From contig OZ020490.1 in assembly GCA_963971405.1 (NCBI GenBank), positions 14,905,464 to 14,969,463 on the forward strand: 64,000 bases of DNA, written 5' to 3'. Positions 44,622 through 56,600 of this stretch are shown in pieces. The translations under genes were made by a program, and so were the position numbers. Every line of letters starts with the position of its first letter. The stretch's first letter is position 1. The DNA is from Psococerastis gibbosa (lineage: Eukaryota; Arthropoda; Insecta; Psocodea; Psocidae). Below the pieces are notes generated by a model. The model saw only the letters and a program-made list of their open reading frames with translations. It was not told the DNA's origin and searched no databases.

Positions 44622-47600
44622 ATGGCGGCAAACAAAGTGAAAAGGAGACATCAACATGGTCATTTTTCTTTAGTTTTTATGCATTTTGTATCTATTATAG
44701 CTATTTTCTTTTTGTCAGGTAACTATTAACACTCAATTATTGCTTCTACAATAAATTCGAGCAAGCTTTTTAGAAATTAAAGCGCATTAAACTGTTTTTA
44801 TGAAGGAAAGGTAGGCGCGGCCCTTCATATTTTTCTTCCTTGCCCTACTAATAACTCCGAAGTTCCGTGTTCTTTTATTCACTAATTGATCCCAATACTG
44901 TATCCAACATGTACTGTGCGTCAAATCATAATCCTACATTTTTTCTTTAAATTTAATCCACCAATTTCTAGCATTCTAGCAGCAAAAGTCACATACCTTC
45001 TGTAAGCTTTGTGTGTACGAACAGTAACTTAGGACTGTCAAGTGTCAGTCAATCTAGATTCTAGTCGACAACATGTAACTCATAATTTAAACTAGAACTC
45101 ATAGTAGCCTATGTTTCAATAGGTCTACTTTTAGAATAGTTTAATGTAAGACTGATTTACGCCTAGACCAAAGTGGAAATTATTGTGATAAATTAAGTTT
45201 ATTAACAATTTACTTTGTAATGGCAACAAAATTATCGGTATGCTAAAGGCAACGTTTAGTTTGGAGACCATGATTACTATACCATTGGTTGCAGCACCCA
45301 AATTATGAAATTGAATTAATTTAATGTCAACTTGTATGATCCCAAAAATGAAGAAGAACGTGACATTATATTTGAAATGATAAATAATTTGTTAATGGTG
45401 ACGATGATGATGATGGAGAATATTAAAAATATATGCAGTTTATTATTATGGGTTGTTGGCTATACCACATGGTATTACGAACTTGACTTCGTTGCATGGT
45501 TACATTGTCCCAGAGATAGTATTTTTTTTTTCTTAAGTTGTGAGTACGTTTTTGCGAAGCACTTCATCAAGTTTAGCTTAGTATTACTATTGCTTGACGT
45601 GCTTGTTCCTCATGAAATTTTTCCTTAACAAACAGTTAAGTTCTTGCGGGAATTCGCCCCTTTTCAGGTGACACTTTCCGTAGCTCAGCTAGCTGTACTA
45701 AATCCTATTTTGCATAGCTCAACAGCCGTCTCACACAATCGCCAACTCCCGTCAAACTAGCAAGTGCAAGTCAGGTGCACAGCGTTCAAATCGGTCAGAC
45801 TGCAGATCGCTGCAAGCCAATGTTTCCAACAAGAAGCACTGTACTTCCACAAGATTTGCCGACGCCAAAGTGTTTGTTTCTAACGCCTGCTTTCAGCATT
45901 TCTGCTTTAAGCAGCCTGGCGGGGGAAGTGAGCCTGTTTGTTAACTTGAGGCACCCTAAGGGCAGACTCTTTCACCTCAGGGAAAGGGGAGTTGACTGAC
46001 AGGGTGGACCTCCTGATTATAGTGGATTCCGAACCACTTGGGGAACATGGTAGTCACACGATTAGTTCAGAGGCGACCAGGACTCGACACGCACGCAAAC
46101 TGACTTGTATAGTCTCAGCGTGTTATCATGTCCCACCATGTTCCCCTGCCAACGCTGTGCACACTACCAAGTTTGCCGCAGTTTGAAACATGCTCTGCTC
46201 TAAAGGATTCAACAGGGTGAGGCCGTTGGTGGCTCGCGCGAAAGTTACGAACTGCATGTGCGAAATGATAGTCCCTTGTTTCCCCACGTGCGACATAACG
46301 TGTTTACAGAACAACTACTTTAAGGTAAACATTCTAGTTTTGCTATATCCCTGCGGGTGAGGGTTCACATTCTGTCCAGTAACTCGATTTACCGCTTGTT
46401 GGGGTTGTTAATATATAAATTAGTTTTCGTGAGTTTACCCCCATTGAAAATGCTTTCGTACGTAGTTTCTTTGGTTGATAAGAGGCGAGCCCGCATCGGT
46501 ATAAAGATTGCATCGAAGCAGTAAAAACTGGGCATTTGAGTCGAGTTCACGTAGGCTATCGTATGTTATCAGTTCAAAGAACATTGATAAGAGAGTACCA
46601 TAAATGTAATTTATGTTTTGATTAGCGTATGCCGTGATCATACGTTTGGTTCCAAGCTTGTACCTCTCAATTTCCTATTAGGTGGGTGGCTGTTAGTTTC
46701 TCGCTGCACTATTCTGTCTTGGCTGTCGTTTATACAGGTTAGTTATAAGTACAAGGAGACTGAGTTAAAACCTCAGTTAAAATAAAATAAAGTTATTTAG
46801 GATTTAAATGAAATTGCGGATTTTCGTAACGGTGCACAATGTAATTTATATTTTTTTTTCTGTGCAACATGGGGGAATTTAAAAGTGAGCCCAAATGAGG
46901 AGCAAACTTTCAAAACCATTTTCCATTTCCTAAAATTTTTAGGAAACACGAAAAACATATTTTCGACTTAATTATATTGTAACAAATGTTTGTAGAACCA
47001 TCGCTTGATTATATTGTATTTTAATGAACATAAGACGTAGGGCAAACTTAATATATGATAGATTTTCGCTGACAGGGAAATAAAGATACCGCCTTTTTTG
47101 TTTTGGATTTGTGATTTTTTTGAAAGAAATTATGGGATGTGCACTTTAAGAAAAATTGAATATTTGAAGTGAAGTTAAAATATAAAAAAAATCCAACATA
47201 TTTAAAAAAAATAGAAAAACTCTTATAAATTACAATCGGTGTCTTCCTCGTCGAGAAAATCACATTCCACTTCATCCTCGTCTACTGTACATTTTCATGC
47301 ATTGCAACACCTGCGAGCTGCGCCACCTTCGTTTAGTGTATATTCGCCTTATACCAGCGCAAGTAACCGAAACCCTCCCATTTGTCACCACAATGAGCCC
47401 GCCCTCTTGCTCTTATATTAAAATAAGAAATTTGTATGATTATATGCTAGTCCTTCTAGGCTAATAATAAAATTATTACTACTACTACTATTAATTATTT
47501 TCCATCAGCGATAGATCACACCTAATACCACTTCTGTTTTGATACCAATGTGTAGCCCGGAGAGAACCTTCGACTTCGACGGCAAATTGGTACCCTGCTT

Positions 47601-50600
47601 GTACTTGTGCGAGTCTCCTACACGCTATACGATCGGAGACGAGTCGTAACTCAACACGGGTACTAATCTGCAGAGGCGACTAAAGAGGTCAATCAGATAC
47701 ATTCATTAAGTTGTTTGTATGCGATTAACCTTTTTAACAAATAAGAAAGAAAAAGTCTGGTAGGGACAAAATACGACTGTTAATAACTTTATTTTAAGGT
47801 GGATTAAAGTACAAAAGAGTCATTAATACCATGTGCACTTAAACAACTTCTTCTTCTTCTTCGGCCGGTACTCCCCTGCGCCGAAGGAATATATTTATAA
47901 ATAATAATAATAACATGCGTAGCCAAATCTTCTGCTGTAGCTTTCCCGCGTAATCCTAAGCAATTGAAATATATATATATATACCACAGCTACTGACCGC
48001 AGCATCTTTAGGTTTGATCTCTTGTCATGTCAAAATTAAGTATTTCTTCGCTGCTTTTTTATTTGGAACTCAACGTAAAATTTAAGCCTAAGCATTAAGT
48101 GTTATATATTCAATGGCCTAAGTAAAGAGACAGGTAACGTCATTTTTCCTGTTGCAATCCTTCAGTTGTTGAACTCTAAAAAGGCTGATAACGTAAGATA
48201 GTTGGAATTCATGACTATGAGTCATAGGAGAAAATAGCTATACATTCTTTTCTAGTCCTGTTGTCTTGTTTCCAGTAGATTTGCAATGCAAATAGTGAAC
48301 ACTTGTGTCTATGCATTATTTCAAATTTATCTGCCTGTGTGAATCCTACTCTCGCCGCGCTTGGAGGCTGTGGAGGTTCGTAAAGTAACGGTTGTTTCTT
48401 CTTAAGACAGTGAATTCAAAATATTTTGTAAACAAAAACGACCAAGTCTGGTCGCTATAATAAGTAAACATTAGTTTGAAATCTGTCTTAAGATTGATTT
48501 GGGGTCCTGGAGGATAAAATTCTGAGGGAGTTAGGTTAGTTCACTTTTCAAGCATTTTGTCAGTATGTTTTTTTATGTACATTTTGCTGAAAGATACCTT
48601 GAAATATCATTAATCAAGTCTCGTGCAGTGCCCCCGTTGCCCCCTCCCTTCCCCTGCTGCATATGATGAAATTAAATAATCAAATGACGCCACTGTTAAG
48701 CATCTGTTTTTCAGATCCAGAGTAGACAGAGTGGCGCCGTATCAAAATTAAAAACACAAGTCAAATACTGAAAACACACCCTTCCACGTCACAATGGTGA
48801 AAATTGTCAATTTAGCCGGTCAATTAATATCTATTTGTTGGTTTTAGCAGTACATACACACAGGGGCGCCCACTACGGGGGGGGGGGGGGGCACGGAACT
48901 TTTTACCCGGGGCACGGAACTTTTTACCCCCCCCCCCAGCCTTTTTCCTGGGAGACCCCCGCCCCCCCCCCCCATTCTCCAGGGTGCGTAAAACCTCACT
49001 AATTTGGGTCTATTTATGAATTTGTATTTCCTTGGGAGACCCCCGGCCCCCCCATTCTCCAGGGTATAATATGCGTAACATCTCACTAATTTGGGTCTAT
49101 TCGTTTTTTTTTCTCCGGTGGATCAAAGTCATGGGGTCCTCAAGTCCCCCCTCCCCCAGAAATGTTTGGAATTTATGCCAATGGCTTTTTGTTGTAGCTT
49201 TTTTAAAGGTAGCAACTTAGTAAGGACAAGGGGTACAAGAGTCTAAGGTGTTGCATAGTTAAAAATACTAAAACAAAGTTTCCTCAGGAGGTAAATCCAA
49301 CAGTACAGTTTCCTTAGTATTTGGGGGGGGGGGGGTCACCTCTCTCATTTGCCCCCCCCCCCCCCCAGACTTTTTCAAAACTGGGCGCCCCTGCATACAC
49401 ACCATTGCTTAAGAGTGTACAGCCCGTAAGAAATTGGCAGCCCGAAATTTAATACTTTTTATTTGTTATTTAATTAAATAAGCAGGTTATTAAAGATTTG
49501 GCTCATTTAATTTGTAGACTACTTCATGCATCATATAATAAGGTATTTTTAATTTTCGAAATTGTAGTTTTTTCATAAACATGATAATATTTTATAAACA
49601 ATAACTTTTCATGTATAATCGGCTTTATAAAAAAACTACAATTTCGAAAACTAAAAATACCTTATTATATGTTGCATGAAGTAGTCTTCTACAACTTAAA
49701 TGAGCCAAATCTTTAATAACTTGCTTAGTTAATTAAATAAAAAATAAAAAGGACTAAATTTCGGGCTGCTAATTTCCTACTCTTAACAATTTGTCGTTAA
49801 AAGGAGAGGCTAATGGTTTTTGTTGTTGCAGAAGCATCCAGCTGGCCCGTTATCGATGAAGAGAGCGTGAAAAGAAAAGATCCGTACTTATGGTTGGATG
49901 CGATGCAAAGGCAGATCGAGCTTAACAGCCCCAATGTTCTGGACAGCTCGAGATTTAAATACGACATTGATGATTCATACTCTATCGATTCACCTGTCGA
50001 AGGTATGATTTTGCCAAGTACTTGAATTAAATTTTGACAGCTTGCTGCACTTCAGCAGTATTATTATAGCGATTTGCGATTAACATAATACCGGGGTTTA
50101 CATAATACCGGGGTTTACATAATACCAGAGTTTATTTTTTAATGCCACATTAATGAAGTGGCACTTGACGGTGTTACAAATTGTTACAAAAAAAAATGAA
50201 ATTCAAGTAAATAAATTATTGGAATACAAGAGAATGGTTACATTGTTTTTTAATTGAAGGAAATACTTATTAATAATTTAAATTTAAATTTTTGCAATTA
50301 TAAGTGATAAAAATAGTACAGAAATGGGTCGATAATGTGTTGCTTGAAGCTCTTAAAACCATTTTTCTCTTGAAATACGTTGTCTCTCATTCCTACGGAA
50401 AGAGAAATGCGAAAAATTGACTCCACAACATGAAACGTAATTACTAAACACATAATATTTTTTCAAGCCTTTGACGTTCAGTGCACGTCCGTTTCCCGCC
50501 ACTATGACCTTTATATTCAGAGCCCAATTAAAAAGAAAAGAATGAATGAATGAATGAATAAATAAATAGTGACAAAACACTTTGTCCTGTATGATCACAG

Positions 50601-53600
50601 GTGAATCAGCAAGTTCATTTATTTGTAACTCGAATTTTCTGTTCATAAATGCTGTTCAAAGCAATTTTCTCATATCCGAGTTGTCGTCCCTCAAAAGTAT
50701 GACATTGACAAAGGATGACATTTGGAACACTTCTAAAAATCGAATAAACAAAGTGTTCCTAATGTCATCCTATCGTGGTCGGGTGGTACTAATTTTATTT
50801 TTCCGTATTTGCAGAGGAAGAATTAGCGGACTATGTAAGCCCCGCGAAGATGGATAATGTCGAAAATGACTTGCCGCAGCAGACGACTAATGCATCTCTG
50901 TTGTCGCCATCGTATTTTGGCGGGGAATTCAAACCCCGGGGTGATGATCTCGTACCTTTAGACTCTAACTCTAGGGAGGACTTCTGGACATTGTGCCAAC
51001 TCCCTATCTTCATTGTCCTCTTTGCTGTTGTTTGTGTTTTAGCTGTCACTTTTGTTGTAAGTATCATTTATATTATTCCCAGCTACAGCGATAGGCTTGC
51101 TTTGCACCGAAGGTTTGTTATAACAAGACCACGTCTCTGATAACAAATAACCATGGAAATAACCGAAACTTACAACATAATTAATGTATCTATTTTTATT
51201 GACTTTGGGGCCTATAATTCTAGAATTTACTGCATTCATTTTGTAATGATAACAACTATGCCCAAAACATCGACTCGTATCTATACTTGGTTAAGTCATC
51301 CTTTCGCCTGGTTTATTACGTCAATGGTAAGCTTGTTCATTGTCGCTTGTAGCCGGTGTAGGTTATCATCAAGAACGTATACCAGTTTGTCAATGGCCAA
51401 AAATGCATATGGTAACAATACAAATAATGTCCGAAATCCATGGGGTCGTTTATATTGGACAAGGGACCTGTGGGCCCATAAAAAGTCCTTAGAAAAACTA
51501 ATACTAATGCCCAAAACATTATTTACCTCTGAGAGGCGCTAAAAAAATCATTTCAAAAAAAGTTCAAAATTATCGCAATTTCTAGTTTCCTTTGTGTTTC
51601 AGGTTTTGCTATGGCTAAAAAGCCAAATGCTTGAGAGTGATAAGGAGAAGAATTCAAGTAGTGGTGCAGGAGGAAAGAAAATTTTGTACCCGTCGTGTCC
51701 GAATCACGAGGAAGATCGTTGGATTTTCCACACTGTAATCTCTCTTAACTGTAACAACGAAGGAAAGGCCGCAGTTGCAGTGCAGCCTGTGCAAGGTGAG
51801 TTTACCAACAGATAAATAACAGTACTATAATAAACCATCATGTAAATGCACCTACAGAGTTCGAAATAATCGACATGTACTTCATTATGGCGATTTGATT
51901 GGGAACACATAACATTTCGCCGTTCGCAATCTAAGGTCCAACCGTAGATTCTGACACCGAACTACTTTCTACAATTTGATGAAGACATTTTGAGCTTGTC
52001 TTTACTCTATTCTTGATCTAAAAATATGATAATCTGAAAGGAAGAAGCAGACGACAGACGACGCACTCTGATTTTAATCCCGGGGGTAGTATAATACCAT
52101 GTCACGTGATGGGATTAATTCAATGTTGTTGCAAATATAAATAGCAAATATAAACACATATTGCCCTAGAAATAAACAAGTTTTAGTATTTTGAATTAAT
52201 ATATTAAGGATTATGAATAATTTGCCTAAATCTAAGGCAGAAAAAATGAAGAAACTCACCAAAAATATAGCTGAAGATCATTCAATTGCTTAAAACTTTA
52301 AATAGACGCAATTTGAATTTGACGATTAGGTCAACATCAAACATTAAAAAAATCTGAAATTTGCTTGTCTTTTATTTTAAACAATTGAATTAATACCATA
52401 ACGTGACATGGCATTATATTAACCCCGGTATTATAATCGCCATGATTAGGCTGCAGAAATATGACGAGTTTATTACTTATTTCGTAGGTTAATGATAGTT
52501 CACTTGACCATATTTATATTGTAATATTATAATTAATGTATGTTAGAAGGTTTTCATAAAGGTTTTTGCAAATGATTTTCCTTATGCCAAGTATTTGTCT
52601 TGCTTGTTGCAGAGTTCACTAAACCCGTAGAAATAGTGGAGAACTCTGTGGTGAAGCCGCGTGAGGCTTCCCCTACCCCCGGGCCCGCCAGTCAACCCAC
52701 CCCCCTCCCCACCCCCGAAAGGCGGCCTGAAGCTGTACGCATCAGAGCGAAAGGCCTTCTCGAGCGGCGTGGCTCCAACGTTTCCCTCACAATCGACCTG
52801 CCGCAGGCGAATAGTGACGCCCCCACGCACGTTATCACGCCTACTAGGGAATGGTGAGTATAAATAAAAAATAATGTCCCGAAAGGCCAATGGATCCAAA
52901 TCCAAATCCAAATCCAAATCCAAATCCAATGGATTTATTATTATTATTATTATTTAGCTGACATATGTCTTGGGACCCTTTGAGCGGCATAATTATTGGG
53001 ATCACATCCCAATCATTCATACTATGACCAACTAATAACTGTCGAAAAACAGCAGCTTAACCTTGTTAGCAAAGACAACCATGTCCTTCACTGGCAAGTC
53101 AATCAGATCAACCTGGTCGATGTAGGCAGCCCCATGACAGTACAACCGCGTCCGCCACAGTTCAACCACGTGTTGCATGGTTTCTTTGGACTCATTGCAG
53201 TGCCGGCCGACGGTAGGACCTCCATGACCCATTTTGGTCATGTGGGCTCTGACCAAACCATGACCAGTAACCAGTTAGTAATTCAACGGATTCATTGTTT
53301 GTTAATCTCTAGAATCCCGGGATCACTTCTTTCTATCCCGTGATTCATGATACCTGAATCAGAAACTCTGGATTTGATTGATTCTACTCACACAGTAAAT
53401 TACTGCGAATCACTGCATTGACAACATATAATGATATTGAATTACAGTTCAGCGGAAGAGTACCTTCTTTCGGCCGGTAACTCAATCTGTCGCTCTCAGC
53501 TGCGGTGCTGGGCGTCGCCAGCTACTGACAGGGAGGAGCAGAGGGGGGAGTCCTGTTTGAAAGATTCGTCCAGTCTTCAACGTGAATTCTGGGACATCCC

Positions 53601-56600
53601 ACTAAATCATCCGGAAGAGGTTTCCGCTCCCAGGTATAGTCCACGCAAAATGAGAAAAGTATGGACATGGAATGTTTTGATCCTGTGCAGCACTGTAAAA
53701 ATATTCTTTGTGCAATTTTTGTTATGCCTTGCATCCAATGCAACAAGGTAACACAAAATGGTGCAAAGAATATTTTTACAGTGTTGCACAGGATCAAAAC
53801 ATTCCAAGTCCATACTTTTCTCATTTTGCGTGGACTATAAATAGTGTTATAGTATATAATAGTACATACAAATAGTACAGTAATAGTACATAGTGGTAGC
53901 TTGTTCATACTTGTGCGAGTCTCAGCGCAAGACCTGTCGTAACTTAACACAGGTATTACCTACAGAGGGGACTGAAGAGGTTTTTTGGATACATTCATTG
54001 AATTATTTTATGTGGATAATCTTATATAAAATAAATATTAAAAAAAGGGGGAAATACGATATTATGTAAAATCTTGGTCGCCTTTCCTCCAGTTTATTAC
54101 CTAGTATTTGATTTCACGTTTACTGTAATAACCTCTTATATATCGCTCCTTGATTTGCCAACTGCTCTAACTGCAATATGCTAACTTTTCAGGACAGCGT
54201 TCCGAAGTTTATTCCGGTGGTTTTATTTCATTATCTCCTACACTTCCGCCAATAAAATTTTCAATTTTTTTAAAGGCTTGGACGTAAATGGTAAATTACG
54301 GTAAATTTAATATTATTTACTTTTTTCAGTGGCAGCTCCGGAAAAAACCGGTATAGATCGATCCTCCCGAATGAGCGCTCGCGAGTAATACTCGACAATT
54401 GTGAGGAGCCCTATATAAATGCTAATTATATCCGAGTAAGTATTACATGGCACCGACGTAAAAGAATAACTTATCCCGGAAATTATTTCACCTATTTTAC
54501 ACTGCAATAAAACTAACCCGATCCAAAGCAGACGACATCTGGCGACAGTATCACTAACCAATAGTCAACAAACAAAATAGTTAAACACTTAACGATAGTA
54601 GTAGTGGTAGTAGTAGTAAAAAAAAAATTTAGTCGGGATCCAGGCTGCAATTTGGGCCCATAGGTCCCCCAGACGCACTAGTCGAGACCCACTGCTTCAG
54701 CATATCTCGCCATGGCCACAGGTTGAACTTCTGGAGCCCAGCCGTCAGTAGCAATGGTACATCCCAGATGTTCCAGAATGTGCCATCGACTCTCGGTCTC
54801 CTAACCTAACCTAACCTATCACTTAACCATAATTAATTATGGATCTTAATCTGACTGATTTTTTTTTTTTAATCTGCAGGGATACGATGGTGAGGAAAAG
54901 GCGTACATTGCGACGCAAGGCCCGTTAAGTAACACGATAAGCGACCTGTATTGGATGATCTGGTCACATCGCTGCCCCATGATAGTCATGATGACGCACT
55001 TGGTGGAGAAGGTATTTTTTTTTATTTTTATTTTTAATTCAATTTTTTTCCCCGTTGGGATTATAAACGTTAACAAGATAATTTTAGAATGTAAATGATT
55101 TTTTCAAAATTGTTGTTTTTACATTTTTAACCCCAAGCTTAAGTTAATACAAACGGCCCGCTGAAGGGGTATATAGCGCAACTAACAACAATATGAACAG
55201 GATTCCTCTCTGGGCATTACAACTTGAATGGAGATCTGATTAACATAGGTGTCAGAGAGTCTAGAGCATGCAGATTCTGCAATGAAGGAGCGGAGGACAT
55301 CCTCCTTCACTGCGATGCAATCGCACGTAGAAGAGTAGCATGCTTGGGAAGCTTGCAGTTACTTGTAAAAGACCTACCGCTTCTAAACCCCCTCAAGATC
55401 CTGGCTCTCCTGAGGGAGATAGGCCTCGAGGAAGTTATGCAGGTACTTTGTTGTAGGGGACACAATAGGCCCTATAGACTTAAGTGCACACAGGCAACTC
55501 CTGTATCCCAATAAAAAAAAAATTATAACTCCTATTTTGCAGGCCAAGCCCAAGTGCGAGCCGTACTTTCCCCTCGGACTTCACGAGTCCGCCAGCTATG
55601 GCGACTTCGACGTGTCTGTTGCCGAGCTCATTCACCGGCAGGGTTACGTCCTTAGGCATCTTCTCATTCAGGTACAGTTAGCATCGACCGCGACTCGAGC
55701 CCGAGCCTATGGCCTAGTTTCATGTCCCAGTTTGTCCACTGCCACTTGCAGCCTATGTATGTTGTCATGTTGACATCGAGAATATGTCCCCGTTTGCCAG
55801 CTGCCAATTCTAATTATATCGGAAAATTCGTTGGAGTTGTTGGGATAGGCCGTGGCAAATAGGTCGTCTTCCATAAGTGGCACTTAAAAAATTATATTAT
55901 TAAGTATCGACCGTGAAAATGGTAGACAGGGAGAGTAATACCAATCAGCTGCGGTTCTTGCCTTGCTCGGGACTAGTACACCAATCGTATTTTGTACAAA
56001 TCAAATTCAATAATTAAATTGTGGCCAATCTATGTTAGAAAGAAGTACTGTACATATCATGTATCAAAATGCAGCAAAATGTCAGCCAAGATAATAGTTT
56101 TCATAAGTCTGCATACCTTCTTGCAAGTCACGCTATTGAAAGAATATGTTTTTTTTTTAAATATTTTGCAGTATAAGGGCGAAACACGGCGAGTGTTGCA
56201 TTACTGGTACGACACATGGCCCGACCACAAAACACCACAAAACGCACAAGCCATCATTGCCATGGCCACCGAAATTGAGAAAATTAGGACCAATTTAAAA
56301 AATTCGGTAAGTATTTGTGTATCATCTTACGAGAACACATTGCTAAGTTGGAATAAAGGAACCCTCAAAAGATGTGTTCATAGTAAAAGTTATTAATTTG
56401 GCGGCTAATAGTCAAAGGAAAAGTAGTGACAAGGCAAAGCTACTAAAACCCAAAATGTTTGCAATTTGACAATAGTTAGACACATAATTAAAGATGAGTC
56501 TATCTCTAAATTTGGGTGCCCGACACAATCCTAATTCGACCAGTACTCAAATTATTTAATTTAACTCTAATCGCAAATTCTCCGGTAGTCCCTGTGGCCT

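Noticed and set aside
45332..45628. A 98-codon hydrophobic open frame as a possible PTPRR exon
   Set aside because: Starts and ends without suitable splice signals, and the exon pair 44622-44718 / 49832-50002 already joins in phase.
50061..52456. A single large CTGCAGCC-type transposon spanning PTPRR exons 3 and 4
   Set aside because: Left-type and right-type ends exist, but the interior is host exons and other repeats. Two independent degraded copies are more likely.
54797..54815. CCTAACCTAACCTAACCTA, like the arthropod telomere repeat TTAGG
   Set aside because: Only about three units inside a PTPRR intron; too short to indicate a telomeric tract or to fix the taxon.
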